Of a stretch of 64,000 nucleotides of DNA, positions 28,705-38,575 are shown piece after piece. The stretch is from Crithidia fasciculata (taxonomy: Eukaryota > Euglenozoa > Kinetoplastea > Trypanosomatida > Trypanosomatidae): positions 1,043,001-1,107,000 of the forward strand of contig CM003435.1 of the NCBI GenBank assembly GCA_000331325.2. The letters run 5' to 3'. The notes under the pieces are model-generated. The model was not told the origin of the DNA. It did no database searches and saw nothing but the letters and a program-made list of their open reading frames with translations. The position numbers and the translations under genes were made by a program. How positions within the stretch are numbered: the first letter of the stretch is position 1; the number at the start of each line of letters is the position of its first letter.

Positions 28705-31464
28705 ATGCCTCGCCCCTCCCTGATTGAGCGCTACTTTGCGCAGTGCCAGGCCCACCGCAGTCCCCCGCTGCCAGTCTTCGTGGCCAGCTTCCGTGACGGC
28801 GTCGTGGACGCAAATCTCGCCGACATTTCCCTCGCTGACATCCGCCTCTTTGCCCTTGCCGTGACGGACACTGCAAGCGTGGCGGCCGCAGGTGGTGGTG
28901 GACCCCGCGCTGGTGCTGGCACTGCCGCCGCTGCTGCTTCTCGAGAGCGGCGACGCGGTGAGAGCGGTGGCGGATCGGCCGCGAGTGACGTCTCGTCTGC
29001 TGCCTCGGCGCACGGTCAGGCGGCCACGTTCTTCTCCAAGCTGCACTTCGGCTACGACCCGGCTTCCGCGGCGCGGCGGCACCAGCAGCACACCGGAGCG
29101 GCACGAGGCGGCGCCTCCGCCGCGCCACCGCCGCTGCTGGCACCACAAAGCGAGTCTACGCTGCGCTGCCTGATCGAAGCGGTGGCGCAGCTTGTGAAGG
29201 AGAATGCGAGCACGCTGCGATCTTTTGCGTGGTGTGGGCTGCCCATCATTCCACCCGGCCGCGGTCCACGGGGCAGCGGGGGACTCGGAGCCCGTGCCAA
29301 CGCCGCTACGCTGACGCAGCTGCTACCGCTCTGCACGCACCTGACCACACTGCGCATTGAAGGTGTGTCGCTGTCACGGGCGCAGTTCATGCAGCTGACG
29401 ATGATCTCCCTCTCCGGCAGCAGCACCGACGTCGACGGCGGGTCGTGGCTGGCGCTCGAGGAGGCAAGCTTCGCGGGCTGCGACTTGACCGACAGTTGCA
29501 AAGGCGGCATTGTGCGCCTCATCCGCGCAGGAGTGCCGATGAAGTCGGCCGAGCAGTGGCGGCGCTCGGTGCGCGGCAGCAGCACCGGTGGCAGCTCCGG
29601 CGACCCAACCCCCGTTCCCTCGCCGGCGACGACCATCTCTGCCGCCGTGTCCCGCACGCGTGGGCTGCGACGCCTGGACCTCTCCGACAACCCCCTCGGC
29701 GACGAGACGGCGCGCGCCATCGCGACCGCCATCACCGGCGCAGCGCTGCACACACTGCGGCTCGCCAACACCGCCGTCACGAGCAGAGGCGCCGCGCTGC
29801 TGCTGCTGCCAGCAGTGCTGGAGGAGAACGCGGTGGAGCTGGTGGACCTGAGCAACACGGAGGTGAGCAGCACGTACGGCACTGCGGCGGCGACGTCGAC
29901 GTCGTCGGCTGCGGAGCTGCGCCTGCTGGCCGCTTCGTCGATTACGGCTGGGTTTCGTGTGGTGGCGCGGGGCATGGGCCAGCTGCTTGTGCTGCGGGAG
30001 GCGGTACGGACGCCGCAGCAGCCCTGGAATGTGCGCACGTCTTTCGCCTCGTCGACAGGAGGAATAGCGACTGCGGGGGAGTCGCCGATGTTGGCGCCGC
30101 CACGTGCGGCTCAGCGCGCGTCCGCATCGCGAGCGGGAGACAGCGGGCGGTCGCGGCTGCGGTCCACTGGGCGATCCGGCAGCCAGCAGGCGAGGGAGGA
30201 GGAGGATGCGGCGGCAGACGCGGAGCCGGACCCTTTCAGTGCTTTCATCCAAACGCGACCGGCTCCGATGGCACCACAGCCAGCACGGACACCTTCGTCT
30301 CCCTTAAAGCAGCCGTCTACCGCCGCACCAACCGACAGCCCCAGCAGCACGCCTGCTGCGACGGCCGCTGCTGCTACTGCTGCGGGTGTTGGCCCCGCGC
30401 CGTCCTCACCGCCGCCGCTACCGGCATCGACCGCTGCGCCACCGGCGGGTGGTGCTCCCTGGTGGCCGCAGTGGGGATCGTGGGGGCCACTACTTCCTCC
30501 CCAGGCGTCCCAAGCAGGAGGAGGGAAAGAGTGGGTGCCGGTGCCTGTTGCGGTACCGATTCCCATCTTCACGCCTCTTCCGCTGCCTTACACAGCAGGA
30601 GCATCACCCCAACCGCAGGCGCAGATGAGCGCCTCTCCGTGGCCTGGTGTGCCTTTCTTTTCCCCTTGCGCCATCCCGCCAGCAGGTGAGGCAGCAGCAA
30701 CAGCAGCGGCAACAACAGCAGCAGCAGTCGGCACCGTCTCGCCTCTTGCAGTGCCAAAGGCTGCAACAACCGCTTCAACTCCCGCGGAAGCCCCTGATTC
30801 TTCTTTCCTCCACGTCGTGTCGTCCGCACCGACAGGATCAGATGCGGGTATGCAGGGGGCTGCCGAGAGGGAGGAAGCCGCCGCCGTGCCAGTTGTGGAG
30901 GATGCGTTGATGAACGTCGCCACCAGCTCCGCCGACGACGCCGCCTCCTCGCAGCTGACGCGCGAAGCGAGCGTGACAGCAGGCGGCAGCAAGTTCCTGA
31001 CGGCGCTGATTGCCAGACTGGAGGCGCACGAGACGGACGTCAGCGAGCGGATGGAGCAGCAGTACCAGCGCACGACGTCGCAGCTCACCGCGATAGAGAA
31101 GGACATGCGCTTCCGTCTTCAGCAAATAGCGGAGACAGGGCGGAAGGAAGGCGCCGCTGCGGCTGAGCGGCAGGCAGCGCTGCTCGACGCGATCGCCGGC
31201 CTTCGTGAGCCGCCTGCCCGCTCCGCTGCTGAGGCGATGTCGGAGGAGATGCTGACGCAGCTGGTGCACCTGATCGAGGTGGGAATGACGCGTGTGCAGG
31301 CGGTGCTGGCGAAGGGAGGAGCAGAAGAGAAGGAAGACAAAAGGCGTGCAGCTGCTGCGGTGACGACGGGCTCGACGACGCGTGCATCACCGACAGCGGC
31401 GCCGTTGAGTGAACGGGATATGGTGGCGGAGACGAATCAGCGCTTGAAGCAGCTCGGCTGGTGA
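28705..31464 (+). CDS. CEP78: CEP78-like leucine-rich-repeat centriolar protein
   Basis: A 919-residue protein. The start (ATG in TTCCAATGCC) gives MPRPSLIERYFAQCQAH, then PPLPVFVASFRDGVVDANL, which resembles the N-terminus of animal CEP78 (a Tyr/Phe-rich helix, then PLPAV and REGVLD). Leucine-rich repeats of the ribonuclease-inhibitor kind follow to about residue 400. One contains FAGCDLTDSCKGGIVRLI followed by EQWRRSVRG, matching CEP78's FTGCNLT and ETWAESLR. Another reads LRRLDLSDNPLGDETARAI. Residues about 430-700 are Pro/Ala/Ser-rich and disordered. Residues about 760-850 are a coiled coil, as in CEP78. CEP78 acts at centrioles and basal bodies in cilium assembly. The match is from memory and by eye, so moderately secure; the LRR and coiled-coil reading is firm. 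Confidence 0.75.
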   Translation: MPRPSLIERYFAQCQAHRSPPLPVFVASFRDGVVDANLADISLADIRLFALAVTDTASVAAAGGGGPRAGAGTAAAAASRERRRGESGGGSAASDVSSAASAHGQAATFFSKLHFGYDPASAARRHQQHTGAARGGASAAPPPLLAPQSESTLRCLIEAVAQLVKENASTLRSFAWCGLPIIPPGRGPRGSGGLGARANAATLTQLLPLCTHLTTLRIEGVSLSRAQFMQLTMISLSGSSTDVDGGSWLALEEASFAGCDLTDSCKGGIVRLIRAGVPMKSAEQWRRSVRGSSTGGSSGDPTPVPSPATTISAAVSRTRGLRRLDLSDNPLGDETARAIATAITGAALHTLRLANTAVTSRGAALLLLPAVLEENAVELVDLSNTEVSSTYGTAAATSTSSAAELRLLAASSITAGFRVVARGMGQLLVLREAVRTPQQPWNVRTSFASSTGGIATAGESPMLAPPRAAQRASASRAGDSGRSRLRSTGRSGSQQAREEEDAAADAEPDPFSAFIQTRPAPMAPQPARTPSSPLKQPSTAAPTDSPSSTPAATAAAATAAGVGPAPSSPPPLPASTAAPPAGGAPWWPQWGSWGPLLPPQASQAGGGKEWVPVPVAVPIPIFTPLPLPYTAGASPQPQAQMSASPWPGVPFFSPCAIPPAGEAAATAAATTAAAVGTVSPLAVPKAATTASTPAEAPDSSFLHVVSSAPTGSDAGMQGAAEREEAAAVPVVEDALMNVATSSADDAASSQLTREASVTAGGSKFLTALIARLEAHETDVSERMEQQYQRTTSQLTAIEKDMRFRLQQIAETGRKEGAAAAERQAALLDAIAGLREPPARSAAEAMSEEMLTQLVHLIEVGMTRVQAVLAKGGAEEKEDKRRAAAAVTTGSTTRASPTAAPLSERDMVAETNQRLKQLGW

Positions 31465-31859
31465 CGTGCGTTTGACTCCGACACTGTTTATTTTTCTTTC
31501 ACTTTCATTGCCATGTGTCCTTTTCCTGCTTCTCTGATATCTTTAAAAATAAAATAACTAATTGAAATTACGAGCTGGAGAAAGAGAGAGAAATATGTTG
31601 CTTCTCATTGTGGCAGTCACTCTGTTCTCACGTGTGGCAAAACGTGCCGCCTCTTTGTATCTTAGCTAATGTACGCACTTCACCTCTCTCTCTCTCTTTC
31701 TCTACTTCTCTATCTCTCGATCGCGTCTGCCGCAGAAAATAGTGTAGCAACACCGTTGTTGTGTCCCACTCCCGCTCTCTCTTCTTGCAATTCCGTTATC
31801 ACACGTCCCTCGTAGAAACGCCATTTGTGCATCGTCGACAGACACTTCTTTTTCCGGCA
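31465..31859. other. Intergenic spacer
   Basis: A short spacer of 0.4 kb. It holds an A/T-rich stretch near 31540-31575 and a long CT-repeat acceptor tract at 31685-31735. Confidence 0.6.
31685..31735 (+). promoter_or_regulatory. Candidate trans-splice acceptor for eIF3i
   Basis: A CT-dinucleotide-rich tract is followed by CCGCAG with the AG at 31734-31735, 124 bases before the ATG at 31860. It is a textbook polypyrimidine-AG arrangement. Confidence 0.55.
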
Positions 31860-32933
31860 ATGACGTCCGCAGTGAATCTCGAAGGCGTTGGCCTCCACGG
31901 CCACATGAAGGGCGTCACGACGCTGAAGTTCAACCGCGACGGCGACCTTCTCTTTTCCTCCTCCAAGGACACGAACTGCAGCGCGTGCTGCTGGCACACC
32001 AAGACCGGCCAGCTGCTCGGCTCCTACACGACCGTCGGCCAGGTGCCCGGCCGTACCTACGACTCCGCCATGATGTCCCTCGACGTGAACCGCGAGTCCA
32101 CCCTGCTGGCCACCGCGAACTCCGGTGAGGAGGTGATGCTCTGGAGCGTCGAGACCGGCGCGCTGCTCGGCTCTGTTAGCCGCAGCATGTGCTCCGGCGT
32201 CAGCGTCGGTTTCTCGCACGATGACACGAAGATGATGGTGGCGACGAAGGGTCGCTCGAGCACCCGCTCCGCCATTCAGGTGTACAACGTGCCGTACGCG
32301 GTGCCGAAGGACGGTGGCGACATCGCGCCAGTGAAGACGCCGCTCTCTGTCTTCTCCAACTACGAGACGCCGGACTCCATCACGTGGGCGTCGTGGGGAC
32401 CGACGGACCGCACCATCTACTACTCCGAGAGCGGCTTCATGCACATCCTCGACGTGGAGACGAGTCAGGTGATTCGCAGCCGCGAGATCCACGGCGAGGG
32501 CGACGTGATCAACCGCTTCAGCTGGGACCCCAACTACCTCTGCCTTGCGACGGCCTCGACGGACAAGACGGCGCACCTCTTAGACTACCGCGACTTCAGC
32601 GAGATCCAGGTCTACCAGAGTGACGTGCCGGTGAACGATGTGTCGATCAGCCCCAACGCCGACCACGTCATCCTCGGTGGTGGCATGGACGCTGCCGCCG
32701 TCACGACGCAGGGTGGTGAGACCCGCTTCGAGGTGAAGTTTTTCCACAAGGTGCACGGCCACCAGCTCGGACAGCTGCGCTGCCACTTTGGTACCATCAC
32801 TGCCATGTCCTTCCACCCCGACGGCCGCGGCTTCGCTAGCGCTAGTTACGATGGTCTCATCAAGATGTTCCGCTTCGGCGACACGTACGACAGCGCGCCG
32901 GGTGCCAAGCCCATCTGGACCCTTCGCGACTAG
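31860..32933 (+). CDS. EIF3I: Translation initiation factor eIF3 subunit i (WD-repeat)
   Basis: A 357-residue seven-bladed WD40 protein, the usual length of eIF3i (TRIP-1). It is part of the eIF3 complex on the 40S ribosome during initiation, in the cytosol. The start MTSAVNLEGVGLHGHMKGVT gives the family's HxxxVTTLKFNRDGDLLFSSSKD first blade. Later blades read ATANSGEEVMLWSVETG, ATASTDKTAHLLDYRDF, and the signature GGGMDAAAVTTQ with EVKFFHKVHGHQLGQLRCHFG. The last blade is MSFHPDGRGFASASYDGLIKMF. These last two segments are hallmarks of eIF3i. The longer open frame upstream is leader, since the acceptor AG sits inside it. Confidence 0.96.
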   Translation: MTSAVNLEGVGLHGHMKGVTTLKFNRDGDLLFSSSKDTNCSACCWHTKTGQLLGSYTTVGQVPGRTYDSAMMSLDVNRESTLLATANSGEEVMLWSVETGALLGSVSRSMCSGVSVGFSHDDTKMMVATKGRSSTRSAIQVYNVPYAVPKDGGDIAPVKTPLSVFSNYETPDSITWASWGPTDRTIYYSESGFMHILDVETSQVIRSREIHGEGDVINRFSWDPNYLCLATASTDKTAHLLDYRDFSEIQVYQSDVPVNDVSISPNADHVILGGGMDAAAVTTQGGETRFEVKFFHKVHGHQLGQLRCHFGTITAMSFHPDGRGFASASYDGLIKMFRFGDTYDSAPGAKPIWTLRD

Positions 32934-34317
32934 AATGAAAGAGAGAGAGAGAAATGCAGAACTTCTCGCTAAGCGCGACGTATCCCTGTGGCGGTGATCT
33001 TTCCCTTCTAGCCCCCTTTTTCTCCCCTCCTCGTCTCAGGGAGGTGATGAAAGGCGGCTGACTCCGGGCTGAAAGTGGTGTGCTGGTTTGTGCTTATGTG
33101 TGGGTGAGAGCGAAGAGGTAAAAGTATCAAAGGTTGTTAAATGGTGCGCTTTTTTTTTTTGCTCTTCTTTTTATTGTTGTTGTGCTTTGTTGTTGTTGTT
33201 GTGGGTCTGCTAGGCTCCACAGGTAAGGCACTGGGTGATGGTGTGCTGTGTGCTACGGAGCGTCTCGCTGTGATTGGTCGTTGTGGGTTGAAGACGGTTA
33301 AAGCGAGAGAGAGGAGCAATGCAAGGAAAAAAGAAAGTGGGTATGGGTTGTCTGAGTGGGTCTCTGCAGCGCTCGCAAACTTCTCTGCTTGTCCCTTTTC
33401 CGTGCTTGTCGCCCTCTACTCTTCTTCACCTCTTTCCTTCGACTCTCGCAGTCTCTGTTGTCGCTCGCGTGGGGCGGTGTCAAGCTGATGATCTTTTTCT
33501 TGTTTTTGTTTTTTTGTGCGGCACGGGGGATGAATTGTCGTTATTTTCATTCGTGTCTCTGAAGGGGCGGAGAAGTAAGCCAGGGCTATCACGGGAGATG
33601 GATGTGTGGAGAGCTGTCTTGTCGCACGTGGACGTCAGTGGACTTGCTTGTGTGCGGCACCAACTACCCTTCTCCCTCACGCCCTTTTTTTCCTCCCCCG
33701 GCGTTGGCCGTTGTGCGCCGTGCAGCGGTGGGCAGTAACACGTAATCATGAGTGTAAGTTAAAGAAGCAAATCAACAAGTCTACAAAAAAAAAAAAAGAT
33801 GTGAGAGCAAAAGAAAGACGAGAGAGGAAGAAGGAAACGCGCTTGCAAGAAACTCGAACCTATATGCTGAGTGAGGCAGTGCTTCTCTTTCTCACTTTCA
33901 GCTTTCACCTCGTCGCGGAGCACGGGCTTGCAGATGCAAGGTCGATGGAAGGAGAGGCGGCAGAGAAAAAAGCAGGCGCGTCAGAGGAGTGTTTGGTGTT
34001 ACAGCGCACGTGCCCGCCACCGCTTCCCCATTGACGCACGTAGCCGCACCTAACGCTCTGCTTTTATTCGATTTAAACTTAAGATGGCTCTTCTTCCCAA
34101 CGGCTGTCGTTCGCCCCTCCTCAAACTTGATGATCAACGTATTCTCCGCCGTTAATGTCTTACGCGTTGCATTACCGCAGCTTCTTCAGAGTACTGTCTT
34201 TTGGTCGCAAAGCACCTTCGAACCTTCTCTCCCCCTTTCTCTCTCTCTTCTTTCTTTCTTCTGAATGGTACTCAGAGCAAACACAAAGTAGCTTTGTTGT
34301 CATATCACGCTGCTGAG
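32934..34317. other. Intergenic spacer
   Basis: 1.4 kb. It has TTG/GTT-rich repeats around 33172-33204, an A run at 33786-33796 and T/C tracts near 34210-34262. Open frames of 115-140 codons are low-complexity and unconvincing. Confidence 0.55.
34210..34275 (+). promoter_or_regulatory. Candidate trans-splice acceptor for the MAM33-family gene
   Basis: A strong T/C tract (34218-34261) is followed by ACTCAG with the AG at 34274-34275, 42 bases before the ATG at 34318. Confidence 0.45.
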
Positions 34318-35319
34318 ATGCGGAGTGGGCAACGAAGAATCTGCACCGGTGCGCTGCGCCGCCTCTGCGTCACCACCGCCAGCGCTCTCACCGTCACCCA
34401 CCGCCGTCTCTCCACCGAGGAGATCGTCAGCGAGGAGCAGCAGTGGACCGCCGCCATGGCCGACAAGTACGGCGCCGGCAACTACCAGCTCTTCCGCCCC
34501 CTCTACAAGGACTTGTGTGACGAGATTCGCCGTGAGTACTACACAAAGCCGCCCCCACCGCCGCCGGTGGCGCGAACACGAAGAGGTAGACCGACTACGG
34601 AGGCAAGGGAGGAGGTGCAGGTGCGGGAGGACGGCGCTGACGGCGCGACTGGTGCGCCAGATGGTGCTGCCTCCCCACTCCCCGTGCAGCCAGAGACGAC
34701 GTTTGGTGACGGCAGCTGGTCCGTCGATTTCCGCCCCGCCGACAACGTTGTCGCTTTTCACCGCGCCGCCGTCAAGGAGGGCCGCGTGGGCGAAGTGTTT
34801 GCGTGGAGTCGGGTGGAGCTGAAGGACCCACCGCGCCTCAACGCGGTGCTGATGTTTGCCGATTGGATCCCCATGGAGGTGTGCGTCGTGCGCAACGGCG
34901 TTGTGCTGCACTTCTCGATGGCGTCGAACGAGGGCGGCATGCACATGCGCAACGTGCGCGTCTACGAGCCAGCCTCGCAGGAGGAGCTGGCGGCGCTGGT
35001 CGACCCGTCCGACGACGGCGAATACGCGCGAAAGAAGTTCTACTACGACGGCCCCTGTCTGTGGCACCTTGAGCTAGACTTCCAGAACGAGCTGTACGAC
35101 GTGATGCAGGACCACGAGATCTCGCTCGACTGGGTGCAGTGGGCCGCCACGTGGGTCTTCTACCTCGAGCATGTCTCGTACGTGAAGTGGAATGTTGGGC
35201 TGCTCGAGGAGCTCATCCCCACGCCGGCGCGCGGCCCCGAGAGTGACTTCCTGACCGCCGCAGAGAAGGCGCTGCTCGATGAGCCTGTGGAGGACTGGCT
35301 GGAGGCACACAGCAAGTAG
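34318..35319 (+). CDS. MAM33: MAM33/p32-family mitochondrial protein
   Basis: A 333-residue protein. The N-terminus MRSGQRRICTGALRRLCVTT is Arg-rich, lacks acidic residues and looks like a mitochondrial presequence. Residues about 35-65 form a helix (EEIVSEEQQWTAAMADKY). A Pro/acidic linker (residues 78-125) follows. The C-terminal half fits the MAM33 (p32/gC1qR) fold: beta strands with VDFRPADNVVAFHRAA, VLHFSMASNEGGMHMRNV and FYYDGPCLWHLELDF. The family's ending follows: QNELYDVMQDHEI, then a helix up to SYVKWNVGLLEELI. MAM33 proteins are acidic trimers of the mitochondrial matrix, involved in mitochondrial gene expression. In T. brucei a relative (p22) affects COII RNA editing. The family call is good; the specific role here is unknown. 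Confidence 0.82.
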   Translation: MRSGQRRICTGALRRLCVTTASALTVTHRRLSTEEIVSEEQQWTAAMADKYGAGNYQLFRPLYKDLCDEIRREYYTKPPPPPPVARTRRGRPTTEAREEVQVREDGADGATGAPDGAASPLPVQPETTFGDGSWSVDFRPADNVVAFHRAAVKEGRVGEVFAWSRVELKDPPRLNAVLMFADWIPMEVCVVRNGVVLHFSMASNEGGMHMRNVRVYEPASQEELAALVDPSDDGEYARKKFYYDGPCLWHLELDFQNELYDVMQDHEISLDWVQWAATWVFYLEHVSYVKWNVGLLEELIPTPARGPESDFLTAAEKALLDEPVEDWLEAHSK

Positions 35320-36019
35320 CGAGCTGCTCCGCTCATACTTGATGGGAACCGCCATGAGAGAGTGTGGGTTTCAGTGGTGGTCGGCTGCGCTGCACATGCA
35401 CGAGTTGAGAGAGAGGGAGAGAGAGGGTGATGGGTCCGCATGTGCTAGCGTATTCATCTGCATTGTTGTTTTTAGTTTTGTGCTGTTGTACTCTCGCTCG
35501 TTGTTGTTGCGACGCTTCGGGTATGCCTCTTTGTATGGTGCTATTCATCACACACACACACATAGACAAGAAGGAAAAAAAAGAGAAATGAGAAAAAAAA
35601 CCTTCTTATTCGTCAACGCTCATTATTAAAGAAAGAAGGCAGCGGGAAGCGTTTTGCTTTTACGACCGCGCCGCTTGACAGCTTTTGCTCGAGGACGGCG
35701 ACGACTGGGGAATGCTGGCGGCTTTTCGTGCTTCCAGAGGTAAAACAGGCGTGAAAAAAAAAACTTGAGGCAATAATTTAACTTCAATTTTTGCTTTTCT
35801 TCTTCCCCAGCTGCCGATTACTAGCCTCTCTTTAGAGATTGAATGCATCGAGGAGAGAGGACAGCATGACTTTCACGGCTTAATCAACACAGCACGTGTT
35901 GTGGTGCCCCATTCTCTTCCCTCACCTTTACGCCTCCTCATTCTTTTCCCCATACGGTGAAAACACAAGTACACAAAGGTGCTGCTGTCTAGTCGTTGAT
36001 CAGTAAAGTCCGGAGCTCG
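35320..36019. other. Intergenic spacer
   Basis: 0.7 kb. It has a GAGA stretch near 35405-35428, CA repeats near 35550-35562 and A runs near 35574-35600. The right end is C/T-rich (35910-35950). No gene is seen. Confidence 0.6.
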
Positions 36020-36808
36020 ATGTTCGGAGAGGACCTTGACATCGGCTTCTACGCCCAGGACGCCTACGCAGCTTACATCGCCGAAGCCGCCACAGCGCTG
36101 AGCATCGCGCCAGACTTCTGCAACGCACGCGGGGCCGCAGTCGACGTCGTCTTTGACGGTCCCTTCTTGGCGGAGACTGCCTTTATCGAGGCTGCTGCGT
36201 CGCTGCGCAGAGACGTGGCGGGAAAGGGCAGTCGGTCTATTTGGGAGCGTCTCGCCCACCAAACGCAGACAGAGGTGATGAAGGAGAGGCGGCGCGTGGT
36301 GCTGCACGCCTGGATTGAGAAGCTGAACGGCCCTCGCAAGGTTCAGCTGACGGAGTACGTGCACCTTTATCGCCCGGCAGATCAGCAGCAGCAGCAGACA
36401 GGGAGGAGCAGCGACCCCGCTGAGCCACACGCGGCCACCGCATCGGAGGAGCAAATGGAAAAGGTGACGGCGCACCGTCGCGTGCTGGGCAGCCTTGACT
36501 TTCTCCTTCACCTTTCCACACGCGATCTGCTGCAGGTGGGGGAGGCCAACCCTGCCGAAGACCCGCTGCACATGGACCGATACGACGGCGACGCTCTTTC
36601 TGCCTGCAGCGGAGACGGCGGTGATGCAATTGCAGCTGCGTGCGCGATTCGCGATGCACTCGAGCGGCGCGATGACGTCGCGGTGGCTCGCAATGCGGTG
36701 GACACCGTCATCAAGTTTGCGCGGCTGGCGGAGGAGCACGCTGGGAAGGTGGCTACCGTGTACGCTGACGTCGCCGGCGAGGAAGAGTACCTGCGCTTCG
36801 AGAGTTGA
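36020..36808 (+). CDS. Conserved-looking hypothetical protein, mostly helical
   Basis: A 262-residue protein that I do not recognise. The ATG at 36020 (MFGEDLDIGFYAQDAYAAY) is chosen because the upstream extension begins at a TTG. The N-terminal half is a mix of helices with an aromatic and acidic start, and contains FDGPFLAETAFIEAAASLRR and a basic helix EVMKERRRVVLHAWIEKL. A Gln-rich loop (QQQQQ, near residue 120) and Ser/Ala linker separate a second helical part with RRVLGSLDFLLHL and RDDVAVARNAVDTVIKFARLA. No membrane segment, signal or catalytic motif is apparent. Codon use is GC-rich like its neighbours, so the gene is probably real. Confidence 0.72.
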   Translation: MFGEDLDIGFYAQDAYAAYIAEAATALSIAPDFCNARGAAVDVVFDGPFLAETAFIEAAASLRRDVAGKGSRSIWERLAHQTQTEVMKERRRVVLHAWIEKLNGPRKVQLTEYVHLYRPADQQQQQTGRSSDPAEPHAATASEEQMEKVTAHRRVLGSLDFLLHLSTRDLLQVGEANPAEDPLHMDRYDGDALSACSGDGGDAIAAACAIRDALERRDDVAVARNAVDTVIKFARLAEEHAGKVATVYADVAGEEEYLRFES

Positions 36809-37261
36809 TGCGTTGTTGTTGTTGTTGACATACTTGCTGCTACATAGGTCGCGCTGCACACCCTGCACAGTTACGTGCTACGAGAAAAAAGCTAGATTTG
36901 AACTCGATGTCGACTGTTGTTTCCCATGCAATTTGTCGGTGCTGCTATCTGGTATTATTTCGAGCTAGTTTAGCCGCTACTTGTGAAAAATGCATAGCTG
37001 CCCAATTCCCCCGACCTTTCCTTCCACCACCTCTCCTCTTTTTTTTTATATTGAAATTGTGCTCCTCTTTTTTTCGCTGCTCGGCTGCGCATCGGTGCAC
37101 TTCCACACCATCCCACAAAACTGAGTTGAAGTTAAGTTTATTACTACCGCTCATTTCTCGCTTACCTCGCCGTAACCCACGCCTCCGTTGTTTCTTTCGT
37201 TTAAGTCGATCCCCCTTTTTTTCTTCTCTCGTCTACAACCAACAAAATAGACAGTACAAGA
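36809..37261. other. Intergenic spacer
   Basis: 0.45 kb. It begins with a (GTT)5 run right after the preceding stop codon (36812-36826). It then has a T run near 37043-37050 and acceptor-like tracts towards the right. Confidence 0.6.
37209..37250 (+). promoter_or_regulatory. Candidate trans-splice acceptor for S-adenosylhomocysteinase
   Basis: A C/T tract (37210-37234) is followed by AAAATAG with the AG at 37249-37250 and another at 37253-37254. The 5' UTR would be about 10 bases. An alternative is the AG at 37204-37205. Confidence 0.42.
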
Positions 37262-37807
37262 ATGACGGACTACAAGGTCAAGGACATCAGCCTCGCTGAG
37301 TGGGGCCGCAAGGCCATCGAGCTGGCCGAGAACGAGATGCCCGGTCTGATGGAGCTGCGCCGCGAGTACGGTGCCGCCAAGCCCCTCGCTGGCGCCAAGA
37401 TCGCCGGTTGCCTGCACATGACCGTGCAGACCGCCGTCCTGATCGAGACGCTGGTGGCCCTCGGCGCCGAGCTGCGCTGGTCGTCGTGCAACATCTTCTC
37501 CACCCAGGACAACGCCGCTGCCGCGATCGCCAAGGCGGGCGTCCCGGTCTTTGCGTGGAAGGGTGAGACGGACGAGGAGTACGAGTGGTGCATCCGCCAG
37601 ACGGTGAAGGGCTTCAGCGGTGACGGCCTGCCGAACATGATCCTCGACGACGGTGGTGACCTCACCAACCTTGTCATCGACCACTACCCGGAGCTCGTGC
37701 CGAAGATCTTCGGCATCTCCGAGGAGACGACCACCGGCGTGAAGAACCTGTACAAGCGCCTCGCGAAGGGCAAGCTGCCCATCTCCGCCATCAACGTCAA
37801 CGATAGC

Positions 37808-37839
<32 letters not shown>

Positions 37840-38137
37840 CTGCCGCGAGTCCCTGGTCGACGGCATCAAGCGCGCCACCGACGTCATGATCGCCGGTAAG
37901 ACGTGCTGCGTGTGCGGCTACGGCGACGTCGGCAAGGGCTGCGCCGCCGCCCTGCGCGCCTTTGGTGCCCGCGTGGTGGTGACGGAGGTGGACCCGATCA
38001 ACGCCCTGCAGGCCTCCATGGAGGGCTACCAGGTGGTCCTGGTCGAGGAGGTGGTCAGCGACGTGCACATCTTCGTGACGACGACCGGCAACGACGACAT
38101 CATCACCTCCGCCCACTTCCCCCACATGCGCGACGAT

Positions 38138-38168
<31 letters not shown>

Positions 38169-38575
38169 CGGAGATCCAGGTGGACTGGCTGCAGGCCAAC
38201 GCGAAGGAGCACGTCGAGATCAAGCCGCAGGTCGACCGCTACACCATGGAGAGCGGCCGCCACATCATCCTGCTCGCCAAGGGCCGCCTGGTGAACCTGG
38301 GCTGCGCCAGCGGCCACCCGTCCTTCGTGATGTCGAACTCCTTCACGAACCAGGTGCTGGCTCAGATGGAGCTGTGGACGAACCGCGAGTCGGGCAAGTA
38401 CCCGCACGGCGACAAGGCCGGCGTCTTCTTCCTCCCCAAGTCCCTCGACGAGAAGGTCGCCTTCCTGCACCTCGCCCACGTCGGCGCGAAGCTGACGAAG
38501 CTGACGCCGAAGCAGGCGGAGTACATCAACTGCCCGGTCGACGGCCCCTTCAAGCCGGACCACTACCGCTACTAA
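37262..38575 (+). CDS. AHCY: S-adenosylhomocysteinase
   Basis: A 437-residue cytosolic NAD-dependent enzyme that hydrolyses S-adenosylhomocysteine to adenosine and homocysteine, relieving product inhibition of methyltransferases. The length is normal for trypanosomatids. It begins [20 protein letters not shown]. Hallmarks are [33 protein letters not shown], the NAD-binding [19 protein letters not shown] (around residue 218), [28 protein letters not shown], and the C-terminus ending in [14 protein letters not shown], whose Lys and Tyr reach the partner subunit's NAD in this family. Third codon positions are almost all G or C, a sign of high expression. A long frame on the opposite strand is only its shadow. 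Confidence 0.98.

Noticed and set aside
33141-34034. Overlapping 115-142 codon frames between eIF3i and the MAM33-family gene
   Set aside because: They derive from T- and TTG-rich spacer, overlap each other in different frames and show no protein family features.
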